Positions 8,117 through 18,000 of a stretch of 64,000 nt of DNA are shown piece after piece. The notes below the pieces were generated by a model. It ran no database searches. It had not been told where the DNA came from and saw only the letters and a list, made by a program, of their open reading frames with translations. The position numbers were made by a program, and so were the translations under genes. The stretch spans positions 3,906,001-3,970,000 of the forward strand of contig NZ_JACCCC010000001.1 of the NCBI RefSeq assembly GCF_013408795.1. Reading direction: 5' to 3'. Source of the DNA: Spinactinospora alkalitolerans (GTDB lineage Bacteria; Actinomycetota; Actinomycetes; Streptosporangiales; Streptosporangiaceae). How positions within the stretch are numbered: the first letter of the stretch is position 1; every line of letters begins with the position of its first letter.

Positions 8117-8934
8117 TCACGATCGGCGGAGCATGCCGGTGGCGGAGACCGGGATGAGCGCGGAGACGGCGGTCAGGGCGGCGAAGGCCCAGGTGTAGGC
8201 GCCGGGGCCGGTGCCGCCGGTCTGGGCGAGCACGGCGGCCAGCCCCGCGGCCCCGATGGCGCCGCCGACGCGCTGGACGATGTTGACCAGGGTCGTGGCG
8301 TCGCCGATCCTCTCGGCGGTGACCGAGGCGTAGGCCGCGGTCATGGCGGGCGTCTGCGCCCAGGCCGTCCCCACGCCCCGCGCGACGAGGAGTGCCACCA
8401 GGACCGGAGTGGCCGGCGTGCCGGAGAGGAAGAGGAAGGGGACGGTGGTGGCGACCAGCAGCCCTGCCCCGACGAGGACGACCGGCCCGGCGCCGTGGCG
8501 GTCGGTCAGCGCCCCGCCGACGTAGAGGGCCCCGGCGCTGCCCAGCCCCATGGTCAGGAGCAGCAGCCCGGTCTGCGCGCCGTCGCGGTCCGCCGCGAGC
8601 TGGAGGTACAGGGGCAGCAGCAGGAGGCCGCCCACCGCCGGCCCCACGGCGGGCCCGAGGCTGACGACCACGCCGAGAGCGCCCATGATCCTGCCGAGCT
8701 GACCGGGGCCGGCGATCGCCCCGATCACGGCCTGCCCGGCCGGGACCAGCACACCGGCGGCCAGTCCTTACAGGAACCGCGCACCGATGAGCGTCTGCAC
8801 CCCGGGGGCGAGGGCGCACAGCGCGGACGCGGCGGCGAAGGCGGCCAGGGCGAACGCCCAGACGCGCCCGTAGCCGTACCGGCCGCCCAGCCGGCCCGCC
8901 GCGGGCGCGAGTGCCGCTGCTACCGCTGCGGGCG
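8117..8934 (-). pseudogene. Decayed DHA2-type MFS drug exporter remnant
   Basis: The reading frame shows DHA2-type MFS segments but is broken three ways. An in-frame TAA at 8768-8770 interrupts RFL*GLAAGVLVPAG, where the family has RFLQG, so one CAA-to-TAA change explains it. The N terminus is missing: similarity begins at about LAPAAGRLGGRYG, just inside the 3' end of the neighbouring IclR gene. Between VGPAVGGLL and LPLYLQL roughly 120 residues (several TM helices) are absent without loss of frame. The remaining C-terminal half is hydrophobic and well preserved. It cannot make a working transporter. Confidence 0.82.
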
Positions 8935-9696
8935 CCAGCCGAGCTTCTGTGAGGCCGCCAGGCCGGCGTGGCGCACCAGGGGGCCGAACCGCGCGAGTGC
9001 GTCGTCGGTCATGCGGAACTCGGGGCCGGCGACGCTGAACGCCGCGACCGGATTGCCCTCCCAATCGAACACGGGGGCGGCGACACATCGGATGCTCACC
9101 TCGTTCTCGACGTCGTCGACCGCCCAACCCCGTTCGCGGATCGCGGCGAGCTCCGCCCGCAGCGCGGCGGGGTCGATGATCGTGGCCGGAGTCCGCGGAT
9201 GCAACCCTGCCCGCACAACCTCCGCGACCAGGGAATCGGCGGACCACGCAAGGACCGCTTTGCCGATTCCGGTGCAGTGGAGCGGATTGGAATTGCCGAT
9301 CCGGGAGTACATCCGGACCGGCCACTTCGCTTCGCGCTTCTCGATGTAGATGATGCGCAGATCCTCGCGGATACCGAGATGGCAGGTCTCTCCACAGGAC
9401 TCCGAGAGGTCCCGCAAGGCGGGCAGGCACGCCTCGCGGACATCGATCCCTTCCAGAAACGCGCTGGCCAGTGTCAGCGCACCGCGAGCGATGCGGTACC
9501 GGCCGCTCTCAGCGTCCAAACGCGTGAGCTCGGCATCGGACAGGGCGCTCACCAGCCGATGGACGGTGGGTTTGGGCATGCCCAGGTTCTCGGTCAGCGT
9601 AGCCAGTGTGAGGCCGGCGGGGTGCTCGGCCAGTGTGTTCAGCACGTGAAGACCTTTGACCAGCGCCTTGGGTCCGCTCTCGCTCTCCGGGATCAC
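8920..9696 (-). CDS. IclR family regulator, divergent to tctCBA
   Basis: About 258 residues. N-terminal winged helix (ALVKGLHVLNTLAEHPAGLT, then MPKPTVHRLVSAL) and a C-terminal ligand domain with HCTGIGKAVLAW and SIRCVAAPVFDWEGNPVAAF, the classic IclR signature. GTG at 9696 is favoured because GAGGG lies 4 bases upstream; GTG at 9711 is an alternative. It is divergent from the tripartite tricarboxylate transporter genes, so it probably controls them in response to the transported acid. Its 3' end touches the MFS remnant. Confidence 0.92.
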   Translation of the reverse strand: MIPESESGPKALVKGLHVLNTLAEHPAGLTLATLTENLGMPKPTVHRLVSALSDAELTRLDAESGRYRIARGALTLASAFLEGIDVREACLPALRDLSESCGETCHLGIREDLRIIYIEKREAKWPVRMYSRIGNSNPLHCTGIGKAVLAWSADSLVAEVVRAGLHPRTPATIIDPAALRAELAAIRERGWAVDDVENEVSIRCVAAPVFDWEGNPVAAFSVAGPEFRMTDDALARFGPLVRHAGLAASQKLGWRPQR

Positions 9697-9813
9697 TCCG
9701 CCCTCACAGACATCGATGTGCCTACCCCTCGCGCCGGCCCGCACGGGTGGATGACCGCGGGCTCCACCGGACTGGTGCAAGGCGTTCCCGCCACTGGCCG
9801 GGGCTCCAGCGCA

Positions 9814-9841
9814 TTGACAGTTTTTGAAACGCCATTTTAAT
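9814..9841 (+). promoter_or_regulatory. Promoter of tctCBA with internal palindrome
   Basis: TTGACA at 9814-9819 and TTTAAT at 9836-9841 with a 16-base spacer, an unusually good sigma-70-type promoter for this GC-rich DNA. The spacer holds GTTTTTGAAAC (9820-9830), a near palindrome that would suit the divergent IclR protein as a repressor site. Confidence 0.65.
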
Positions 9842-9874
9842 CTTACCCGACTTCAGTGGACATCGGAGGCAGCC

Positions 9875-10837
9875 ATGCGCATGAGCCGGGTTGCCCTACT
9901 CCCCCCATTGGCGTTGCTTCTGGCCGCCTGCGGGGTGAATGGGGCCGCTGACAGCACCGGGCGGTTGGAGGGACCCATCGAGTTCGTCGTTCCCTTCGCG
10001 GCCGGCGGCGGTACCGACCAGACCGCCCGCCGACTCGCCGACATCGCAGAGGAGACCTGTCAGCTCGACACCGTCGTCACCAACCAGGAAGGAGCGACCG
10101 GCGCCATCGGTTTCCAGGCGATTGCGAACGCCCCGCCGACCGGCGCCACCGTCGGCGTGGTCACCGCCGAGCTGGCCATGCTGGACCACCTGGGCATGAC
10201 CGATGTGTCTCCCGATGACATGACCGCGCTGCTGCAGTACAACTTCGATCCGGCCGCCTTCACCGTGGACAGCGACAGCTCGTTCGAGTCGATCGCCGAT
10301 GTGGTCGAGACCGCCGAGTCCGGCGAGATGGTCTCGGTGGGCACCTCCGGAGCCGGATCGATCTGGGAGATCTCGGCGGCCGGGATGGCTCAGAAGGCCG
10401 ATATCGAGTTGACGCGGGCCCCCTTCAACGGCGCCGCCGAGGCGATCACCGCGCTTCGCGGCGGTGTGGTGAGCGCGACGAGCGCCTCGGGAGCAGAGGT
10501 TCGCGAACAGGTCAAGGCGGGCGAATTGCGCCCCCTTGCAGTCATGAGTGAGGAGCGGTTGGACATCCTGCCGAACACCCCGACCCTCACCGAGGAGGGC
10601 ATCGACTGGGTCTCGGGGACCTGGCGCGGCCTCGCCGTGCCCAAGGACACCCCCAAGGAGACCGTGGACCGACTGGAGCGGTGCTTCACCGAGGCCGTCG
10701 AGTCCCCCGAGTTCGTCGAGTTCATGGATACCGCCGGATTCGGTCGCGAATACCGCGGTGCGGAGGAGTTCGCGACCTACATGGACGAGCAGTACCGAAG
10801 CTTCGGTCAGATCATCCCGCAGGTGACCGGTGAGTAG
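9875..10837 (+). CDS. tctC: Tripartite tricarboxylate transporter substrate-binding lipoprotein
   Basis: 320 residues from ATG at 9875, with GGAGG 5 bases upstream. A lipoprotein signal ends in LLLAACG, so the protein is anchored outside the membrane. PIEFVVPFAAGGGTDQTARR is the ligand-gripping start of Bug/TctC receptors, and GATGAIGFQAIANAPPTGAT follows as expected. The protein captures a carboxylate, such as a citrate-like acid, and hands it to TctAB; the exact ligand is unknown. The 3' end overlaps tctB by 8 bases. Confidence 0.93.
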   Translation: MRMSRVALLPPLALLLAACGVNGAADSTGRLEGPIEFVVPFAAGGGTDQTARRLADIAEETCQLDTVVTNQEGATGAIGFQAIANAPPTGATVGVVTAELAMLDHLGMTDVSPDDMTALLQYNFDPAAFTVDSDSSFESIADVVETAESGEMVSVGTSGAGSIWEISAAGMAQKADIELTRAPFNGAAEAITALRGGVVSATSASGAEVREQVKAGELRPLAVMSEERLDILPNTPTLTEEGIDWVSGTWRGLAVPKDTPKETVDRLERCFTEAVESPEFVEFMDTAGFGREYRGAEEFATYMDEQYRSFGQIIPQVTGE

Positions 10838-11291
10838 TCCGCGGCGTTTCGACCTGGCGATCGCGGGCGCGGTGCTCGCCTTGGGGCTGGTGACGGCCGG
10901 GGTGGCCTGGACGCTGCCCGCGGGCCGTCAGGACGGCGACATCGGGCCCGGAGGTTTCCCCCTGCTGATCGCGAGCGCGCTGGTGGTCCTCGGCACGGTT
11001 CGGCTCCTCCAGGCGTGGCGGTCCGACCCCGAACCGAGTCCGGCGAGTAGGCCGCTGCCGGTGATCGCCATGCTGGCCACGGGGATCGCCGTGGTGGTGC
11101 TGATGCCGGTCATCGGGTTCGTCCCGGCGGCCGCGGTGCTGCTGGCCGCCGGGGCGCTGATCGCCGGAGAGCGCCGACCGGTGCGGCTCGCGCTCTTCGC
11201 CGTTGTCTTCTCGCTGGCGAGCTACGCGCTGTTCGCCTTCGTCTTCGCGGTGCGGCTGCCCAATGGCCTGCTGGAGGGATTGCTGGGATGA
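10830..11291 (+). CDS. tctB: Tripartite tricarboxylate transporter small membrane subunit
   Basis: 153 residues with four predicted membrane helices, beginning at GTG 10830 inside the end of tctC, with AGGTGA as ribosome binding site. The motif GPGGFPLLIA after the first helix is typical of TctB. It forms the membrane complex with TctA. The stop overlaps the tctA start as ATGA, so the three genes are translationally coupled. Confidence 0.9.
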   Translation: MSSPRRFDLAIAGAVLALGLVTAGVAWTLPAGRQDGDIGPGGFPLLIASALVVLGTVRLLQAWRSDPEPSPASRPLPVIAMLATGIAVVVLMPVIGFVPAAAVLLAAGALIAGERRPVRLALFAVVFSLASYALFAFVFAVRLPNGLLEGLLG

Positions 11292-12784
11292 GTGACTGGC
11301 TGACCGGTCTCGACGCGGTCATGACATTGCAGTCGATGCTGATGATTCTGTGCGGGGTCATGGTCGGACTGGTGGTCGGCGCGCTGCCGGGGCTGTCGGC
11401 GACGATGGCCGTGGCACTGCTGCTGCCCCTCACCTTCACGATGGATCCGCTGCCCGGCCTGATGCTGCTACTCGGTATCTACGGGGCCGCGCTGTATTCC
11501 GGCTCGATCCCGGCGATCCTGCTGAACGCGCCGGGAACGCCATCAGCGGCGGCTACGGTACTGGACGGCTATCCACTGACCAGGCAAGGGCGGGGCGGTC
11601 AGGCGCTGACCATCTCCCTGGTCACCTCGGTCGTGGGCGGCCTGGTCGGCACGGTGCTACTGGCCACGCTCGCGCCGCAGCTCGCAGAGGTCGCGCTCGC
11701 CTTCGGCCCCGCCGAGATGTTCATGGTGGCGGTCCTGGCGCTGTCCCTCATCGCCTCGCTCAGCCAGGGCGCTGTGTCAAAGGGACTGATCAGCGGCGCG
11801 CTCGGCGTCGCCATCGGCCTGGTGGGCCTGGACCCGATCCAGGGCGTTCCCCGGTTCACGATGGAGGTCACCGCGCTCGCCTCGGGGATCCCGTTCATCG
11901 CGGTGCTGATCGGCCTGTTCGGGATCGCTGAGGCGCTGATCCAGATCGCCGGCAACCGCGACCGCATCAGCGGGGACACCCCGGCTATCGGCCGCTTCAC
12001 CCTCGGGCAGCGGTGGCTGCGGCGCCTGGGTCCCGCCGTCTCCGGCTCCTCGCTCGGGGGCTTCTTCATCGGCCTGCTGCCCGGTACGGGCGGAGACATC
12101 GCCTCCTATGTGGCCTACAACGAGACGAAGCGCTGGTCGCGCTCAACGGGATTCGGCAAGGGCAACCCCGCCGGCGTCGCCGCCGCCGAGTCGGCCAACA
12201 ACGCCTCGACAGCGGGCGCCATGGCCCCGACCATGGTCCTGGGGGTTCCGGGCGACAGCGTCACCGCCATCCTGATCGGTGCGCTCACCGTCCACGGCCT
12301 CCGCCCCGGCCCGGAGCTCTTCCAGTCCGCACCCGACTTGGTCTATGGCGCCTTCATCGGGTTGATCCTGGTGAACCTGGCTCTCCTGCCCATCGGCCTG
12401 GTCGCGATCCGGCTGTGGAGCCGGCTGGCCTCCGTTCCGACGGCGCTGCTCTGGCCCCTGGTGATCCTGCTGTCGATGGCCGGGGCGTTCGCGCTGCGGA
12501 CGAACATTGTCGACGTCGGCATCGCCCTGGGGGCCGGCGCTCTGGGATTCGTCCTCATGCGGGGCGGCTACCCGCTGGCTCCCCTGGTGATCGGCCTGAT
12601 CCTCGGCCCAATGGCGGAGTCCAACCTCCGGCTGACCATGGTCCTTTCCGAGGGAAGCCTGACATGGCTGGCCCAACCCCTGCCGATCACGTTCGCTGCC
12701 CTGATCGTCGCCGCGATCGTGCTCACCAGGGTCACCGCCAAGCGGGGAAAGGCGACCACGGTCGACTTCCGCTCGCACGCCTGA
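11288..12784 (+). CDS. tctA: Tripartite tricarboxylate transporter large membrane subunit
   Basis: 498 residues, about twelve membrane helices. The family signature is clear: GALPGLSATMAVALLLPLTF and PAILLNAPGTPSAAATVLDG near the N terminus, and the mirrored GLLPGTGGDIASYVAYNETK with ESANNASTAGAMAPTMVLG later. It is the ion-coupled channel subunit that moves the carboxylate delivered by TctC. Last gene of the operon; a strong hairpin follows 8 bases after the stop. Confidence 0.96.
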   Translation: MSDWLTGLDAVMTLQSMLMILCGVMVGLVVGALPGLSATMAVALLLPLTFTMDPLPGLMLLLGIYGAALYSGSIPAILLNAPGTPSAAATVLDGYPLTRQGRGGQALTISLVTSVVGGLVGTVLLATLAPQLAEVALAFGPAEMFMVAVLALSLIASLSQGAVSKGLISGALGVAIGLVGLDPIQGVPRFTMEVTALASGIPFIAVLIGLFGIAEALIQIAGNRDRISGDTPAIGRFTLGQRWLRRLGPAVSGSSLGGFFIGLLPGTGGDIASYVAYNETKRWSRSTGFGKGNPAGVAAAESANNASTAGAMAPTMVLGVPGDSVTAILIGALTVHGLRPGPELFQSAPDLVYGAFIGLILVNLALLPIGLVAIRLWSRLASVPTALLWPLVILLSMAGAFALRTNIVDVGIALGAGALGFVLMRGGYPLAPLVIGLILGPMAESNLRLTMVLSEGSLTWLAQPLPITFAALIVAAIVLTRVTAKRGKATTVDFRSHA

Positions 12785-12791
12785 CCGCAGT

Positions 12792-12825
12792 AGGGCCACC
12801 GGAACCGGGCGGTTCCGGTGGCCCT
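12792..12825. terminator. Bidirectional terminator between tctA and DUF397 gene
   Basis: Perfect 15-bp arms AGGGCCACCGGAACC and GGTTCCGGTGGCCCT around GGGC. It lies between two convergent stop codons. Confidence 0.75.
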
Positions 12826-12829
12826 GCTG

Positions 12830-13015
12830 TCAGAGGCGGTCGGCCCGCACATCGGCGAGCAGGGCCGCCCACTCCCCCACCGGAAATGCGAGATGCCCGA
12901 GACGGCGGTTCCGGGTGTCACGCATGTCCACACGATAGCCGTCCAGGGAACGGCACTCGACGCAGTTGGGGTCGTTTCCCCCGCTGTAACTGGACTTGCG
13001 CCAAGATTCGTTCAT
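12830..13015 (-). CDS. DUF397 domain protein
   Basis: 61 residues. WRKSSYSGGNDPNCVEC, then VDMRDTRNRRLGHLAFP and EWAALLADVR match the DUF397 pattern. Such small proteins are found next to WhiJ-like XRE regulators in actinomycetes and are thought to act with them as a toxin-antitoxin-like or developmental switch. Here the ATG overlaps the stop of the XRE gene (TGATG), so both are made together. Confidence 0.93.
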   Translation of the reverse strand: MNESWRKSSYSGGNDPNCVECRSLDGYRVDMRDTRNRRLGHLAFPVGEWAALLADVRADRL

Positions 13016-13818
13016 CACGAGAGTCCCTTTCGTATCTCTGCGAGCAGAGCCGCCGACGCCCGGAGAGGGAGGGCTTCCGCCTGGATGTTCCCAAAGGTCG
13101 TGGCGAGCTGGTTCACCTGCTTGAGATTGCTGATCACCGCTTGGCCGCCCCAATGCTGGGCATGGCCGACGATCCGGCCGTCGTGCAGATTCATGATCCG
13201 AAACGAGCCGGACAATCCCGGGTGGCTGGTGGTGTCCGATGGCACCACGGCGATCCGTATCCGCCAGTCCTCCGTCAGGGTCAGCAGGCGCTCCAACTGC
13301 TCCCGCATGATCTCACGTGAGTCCAGCACGCGGCGCACCGCGCCCTCGTCCACGATGAAGTGCAGCGGTGTACGCGGCAGTTCGGCCAGGCGCGCGGTTC
13401 TCGACTTGACGAGTTGATCCACCCGCTCATCGGTGTCCCAGGAGCGTTCGGCGCGAATGAGCGTGCGGGCGTACTTCGCCGTCTGGAGCAGGCCCGGCAC
13501 CACCATCATCTGATACTCGCGCACCTCCATCGCCTGCCGTTCGAGCAGCGCGAAGTCACGCCACGAGTCCGGAATGTCGCGTGTGTCGTTCAGCCTCGTC
13601 CAGAGTTGGGCGAGGGTTCCACCTGTAGAAAGAGCGGAATCAGCCGCTTCCGCATGGTCCCGTTTCGGGGTCCTTGTCCCTCTCTCAAAAGCGCTCACGG
13701 TGGGAGTCGAGACGAGCATCTTGCGGCCCAATTGGTTCTGCGAAAGCCCAGCCAGGTTGCGCGCCCGGCGCAATTCGGCACCCCATGGCCGCCAGACCTC
13801 ATTCACCCTGTCGCTCAT
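13015..13818 (-). CDS. XRE helix-turn-helix regulator with DUF5753 domain (WhiJ-like)
   Basis: 267 residues. The N-terminal helix-turn-helix (about 12-65) reads LRRARNLAGLSQNQLGRKM and VSTPTVSAFERGTRTPKR. The C-terminal two thirds is the DUF5753 domain: WRDFALLERQAMEVREYQ, VPGLLQTAKYARTLI and FIVDEGAVRRVL. This architecture is the common actinomycete regulator that pairs with DUF397 proteins. It is divergent from an anti-sigma-like ATPase 246 bases away, the typical arrangement of these trios. Confidence 0.95.
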   Translation of the reverse strand: MSDRVNEVWRPWGAELRRARNLAGLSQNQLGRKMLVSTPTVSAFERGTRTPKRDHAEAADSALSTGGTLAQLWTRLNDTRDIPDSWRDFALLERQAMEVREYQMMVVPGLLQTAKYARTLIRAERSWDTDERVDQLVKSRTARLAELPRTPLHFIVDEGAVRRVLDSREIMREQLERLLTLTEDWRIRIAVVPSDTTSHPGLSGSFRIMNLHDGRIVGHAQHWGGQAVISNLKQVNQLATTFGNIQAEALPLRASAALLAEIRKGLS

Positions 13819-13928
13819 GGTCGATTTCCTATACCACGCTGCTACACGTGTCTACGGGTTCTCGGAAAGAGTTGACAACTGTAGCTTCCATGGCAGGTCG
13901 GAGAAACGGCTGCCATCGTGAAAACGAA

Positions 13929-13969
13929 GGACCCCGGCGAGTGCTGCTGACACTCCCGGGGCGTGGTCC
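13929..13969. other. Interrupted hairpin upstream of anti-sigma-like ATPase
   Basis: Arms GGACCCCGG-GAGTG and CACTC-CCGGGG-GGTCC around CTGCTGA. It sits between the divergent XRE and ATPase genes, where no gene ends, so it is more likely a regulatory or attenuating structure than an ordinary terminator. Confidence 0.4.
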
Positions 13970-14064
13970 CGACCTGAACAAGGCAGGTGGAACGAGACGA
14001 TGCTATCCACACCTCCAAGGCGCGCCGCCCGAGTACGCCCCTACTACCTGGCGAAGGCGGGTGC

Positions 14065-14499
14065 GTGGTGATGACGACCGCATTCGGCCACAGTTGGCAC
14101 CGGGAGTTCGCCGGAGAGCCCGACAGCGTCAAGGCCGCCCGGGACTGGCTGGACAAGGCGCTGAGCTACGTGGGCGTGCCCGATGAACTGGTCGCCACCT
14201 CGGCCCTGCTGCTGAGCGAACTGGCCACCAACGCTGTCCTGCACACCCGCAGCGGCGAGGGCGGCACGTTCGAGGCCCATGCCTTCTACCGGCACGGCGC
14301 GGTGCGCGTAGAGGTCCACGACGCCGGCGGCGACACCGTTCCGACCCCGCGCACCCCCGGCCCCGAGTCCACCACCGGGCGCGGCCTGGTACTGGTCGAG
14401 GCCTTCTCCAACGCCTGGGGAACGCTGCCGCCCGAGTCGGGCACCGGCCTGTTCTTCGAGGTGCTCTGGGCCTCCACCCGCGAACGCGGCCGCCGCTAG
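14065..14499 (+). CDS. ATP-binding protein, anti-sigma regulatory factor (HATPase_c_2)
   Basis: 144 residues if it starts at GTG 14065, which lies 7 bases after GAAGG; GTG 14068 and ATG 14071 are alternatives. The GHKL ATPase boxes are visible: SELATNAVLHT (N box), EVHDAGGD (G1) and TTGRGLVLVEAFSNAWG (G2). It belongs to the RsbW/SpoIIAB-like group used by actinomycetes to bind sigma factors or anti-anti-sigma proteins. Neighbouring XRE and DUF397 genes suggest a shared regulatory unit. The 3' end overlaps the convergent VOC gene by 4 bases. Confidence 0.9.
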   Translation: MVMTTAFGHSWHREFAGEPDSVKAARDWLDKALSYVGVPDELVATSALLLSELATNAVLHTRSGEGGTFEAHAFYRHGAVRVEVHDAGGDTVPTPRTPGPESTTGRGLVLVEAFSNAWGTLPPESGTGLFFEVLWASTRERGRR

Positions 14500-14894
14500 T
14501 CGCGGACGTCCCCCGCCGCGGCGAGTTCCTCGTCGCCGCGCTCGATGCAGAACTCGTTGCCCTCGGGGTCGGCGAGCACCACGAACCCCCTGCCGTCCGG
14601 AGTGCGGAAGTCGGCCAGGAACGTGGCGCCGATCCCGAGCAGCCGGTCCATCTCCTCGTCGCGCCCCGCCCCGTTCGGGCCGAGGTCGAAGTGCACCCTG
14701 TTCTTCACCGTCTTGCTTTCCGGAACCCGCAGAAACAGCATTCCGGGCTGTCCCTTGGGAGCGGGGATGTAAGCCTCGTCCGCACCCGGCCTGCTCTCGG
14801 AGTCGATCGGCGCGTCGATGACCTCGGACCAGAATTCGGCCAGCGCATAAGGGTCGGCGCAGTCGATGGTGATGGTGCGGATCGGCGAGGGCAT
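14496..14894 (-). CDS. VOC (glyoxalase/bleomycin-resistance fold) protein
   Basis: 132 residues with the paired betaalphabetabetabeta pattern: ITIDCADPYALAEFWSEVI at the start and VVLADPEGNEFCIE at the end. The group is close to glyoxalase-like proteins annotated as VOC family; substrate and metal are not predictable. VHFDLGP carries the likely metal His and EGNEFCIE the likely metal Glu. Stop codon overlaps that of the convergent ATPase gene. Confidence 0.88.
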   Translation of the reverse strand: MPSPIRTITIDCADPYALAEFWSEVIDAPIDSESRPGADEAYIPAPKGQPGMLFLRVPESKTVKNRVHFDLGPNGAGRDEEMDRLLGIGATFLADFRTPDGRGFVVLADPEGNEFCIERGDEELAAAGDVRD

Positions 14895-15023
14895 CCTTGG
14901 CCTCCAGGGAGGAACCGACTCGGCGGATCACCTCTGCCCCGCCCGGGGTTGGGGTAACCGTCACAGTACGTCCACAATGATGGCGCCCGCCCGGTCCACG
15001 CGCGTGAGAGGCTTTCACCCCCC

Positions 15024-18000
15024 ATGGCGAAGATGCCCAACTATGCCGATGCCCTCAAGATCCTCGGCAAGGACGACTCCGCGGTCCTGGACTTCGCGGA
15101 GAAGCTCGTGGACGGAGGGCTCGGCGCGCTCGGCGTCCCCGACCTGTTCGGGCTGCGCAGCGAACTCGTGGCCAAGGGCCGCGAGCTGCTCGGCGGCATC
15201 AGGGAGCGGATCACCGGGGTCAGCCGCTGGGACCGGACCCAGCGGATCGAGGCCGCGCACCGGATCCTGCTGGTGACGTCGTTCATCGAGGCGCTGGACG
15301 AGGTCATCGAGGACCCCGGGTCGCCGGTGGACTGGGCGGAACTCGGGCTCGACGACGAGGAGACCCGCTCGTGGCTCGTCTCCCTCGTCGACAGCCAGTA
15401 CGGAGTGGTCGCATCGCCGAGTGTGCCCCTGGTCCCCGACCACGGCGACCATTGGGGCGGCCCCTACAAGTTCCTTCCGAGGTTCGTCCGCTCCCTGGGT
15501 TCCCTGTCCCGGACGCACAACGCACCGGGGACGCTGCGCCGGCTCGACGAGACCCGGCGGACCCACCTCTCCGAGATGCTGGGAAACGTCGCGACGGTGG
15601 CACGCCGCCGCTACGAGGAGTCCTACCGGCAACTGGCCGCGGACGTTCCGGAGTTCGGGGTGTGGGTGAACCTCGCCGAACACCGGGCCACCCGTGAGGG
15701 CGTCGATCAGCTCGCCACGGGACTGCGCGGCCTGAACGAACTCCTCGTCCACGTGTCCCCCGGCGCGAAGCTGGAGCGGCGCCGGGCCGAACTCGCCGCG
15801 CTGTACCGGCGCACGCTGGACCGGCCCGTCCTGTCCAGCGCCGACGCGCCCGAGGGGTTCGCGCTGCCCACGCTGGAGGAGGCGTACCTGAACCCGCGCG
15901 GTCGGATCGCCACGACCATGAGCGAGGACCAGCCGGCCACCGACAGCTGGTGGGAGATATGGCCGCTGCACGACGACCTGCAGGGGCCGCTCGTCTCCTT
16001 CCTCACGCAGTCGCGGGCCACCGAGTCCCCTCTCGTCGTGCTCGGGCATCCCGGCGCGGGGAAGTCCAAGCTCACCGAGATGCTGGCCGCCCGGCTGCCC
16101 TCCGGGGACTTCCTGCCGGTCCGGATCGAGTTGCGCTCGGTGCAGGCCGACGCGTCGATCCGCAGGCAGATCGAGGAGGGGATCTCGGCGACGCTGCACA
16201 CCGACGTGGCGTGGCGGGACCTGGTGGAGTCGGCCGACGGCGCGCTGCCCGTGGTCATCCTCGACGGCTTCGACGAGTTGCTGCAGGCCACCGGCGTCAA
16301 CCGGTCGGACTACCTGGAGCAGGTGCAGCAGTTCCAGCAGGACCAGGCGGTGCTCGGCCACCCGGTGGCCGTCATCGTGACCAGCCGCACCGTCGTCGCC
16401 GAGCGCGCCCGCTTCCCGATCAGCACCACCGTCATCCGGCTGGAGCCGTTCGACGAGGCGCAGATCGCCCGGATGCTCGACGTCTGGAGTACCGCCAACG
16501 CCTCGATCCTGGCCGCACAGGGCCTGAAGCCGCTCCCGCTCGAAACCGTCCTGCGCCACCGCGAGCTCGCCGAGCAGCCGCTGCTGCTGCTCATGCTGCT
16601 GATCTACGACGCCGACGGCAACGCGCTGCAGCAGGCCGACGCCGACCTCGGCCGCGCCGACCTCTACGAGGAGCTGCTCACCGCCTTCGCCCGCCGCGAG
16701 GTGCGCAAGCACAAGCCGCACCTCACCGACACCGGCATGGACCAGGCCGTCGAGGACGAGCTGCGCCGGCTGGAGGTCGTCGCCATGGCGATGTTCGCCC
16801 GGCACCGCCAGAGCGTCGAGGCCGACGAGCTCGGCCGCGACCTCGCCGCGCTCTTCCCCGACTCGGCGGTGCGCCCGGCCGACGCCGGTATGCACGGCGC
16901 GGTCAGCGACGCCGACCAGGTGCTGGGCCGGTTCTTCTTCGTGCACGAGTCGCAGGCCCGCCAGGACTCCCAGCGGCGCAGCGTCTACGAGTTCCTGCAC
17001 GCCACCTTCGGCGAGTACCTGGTGGCGCGCACGGTCGTGGCGACGCTGGACGACCTGGTGGCCGACCGCCTGCACGCGCAGCGGCGCCGCCGCCACTCGG
17101 GCGCGCCGGACGACGGGCGGCTGCACGCCCTGACCTGCTTCGCCGCGCTGGCCGGGCGGGCCGCCGTCGTGGAGTTCACCGAGGACCTGCTCGCCCGCGA
17201 CCTCACCGGCCGCCCCGAGGACCGTGCCGATTACCGCACGCTGCTGGTCGAGCTGTTCCGCGACGCGCTGCACCCCAACCCGAACCGCTCGGCGATCGAC
17301 TACGAGCCCTGCCGCGCGACGATCCCGCAGCGCCTGGGCACCTACACCGCCAACCTGGCCGTCCTGCTGGCGCTGGTGGCCCAGGAGGACGTCGACCTCG
17401 CCGAGCTCTACCCCGATGCGGCCGTGCCCTGGCAGGAGTGGCGCGGGCTGGCCGGGCTGTGGCGGTCGATGCCCGGCGACGACTGGCACGGCACCCTGGA
17501 CGCCGTCCGCGTCCGCCACCTCGGCTACTGGTCGGACGAGAACCCGCGCACCGTGCTCTGCAAGGAGAGCGGGGACCCGGTCAACATCGGCGAGTGCGTG
17601 GGCTTCGAACTGCACGCCGACGCCGCCGCCGACCTCTCGATCACCGACCCCTACGGCATCACCGTGCCCTATGAGGGGGTCACGTCCCGGGTGCTGCGGT
17701 CCATGGCCGTGCGCGCGCACGGCTCGGTGAGCAGGTCGGTGCTCATGCTCGGCCCCTACCTGGCCAACGTCGGCGCCGACGTGAGCACGTGGCTGCTGGA
17801 CCCCGAGACGGACACGGCCTGGACCGAGGTGCACGACATCCTGGAGCTGCGGCTCGCCCCGCCCGGGGAGGACCCCGACGGCCGGATCCGGCGCTACGCG
17901 CGGCTCCTCTCGAACAGCCGCAAGCTCGGCCGGCTCGAACTCACCGTGCTGCGCCAGGCCGCCGAGGAGTTCGGCTACCTCTCCGCGCACCCCGCGCAGG

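Noticed and set aside
12785-12829. Hairpin after tctA as an attachment site or CRISPR remnant
   Set aside because: A single perfect stem between two convergent stops is fully explained as a terminator.
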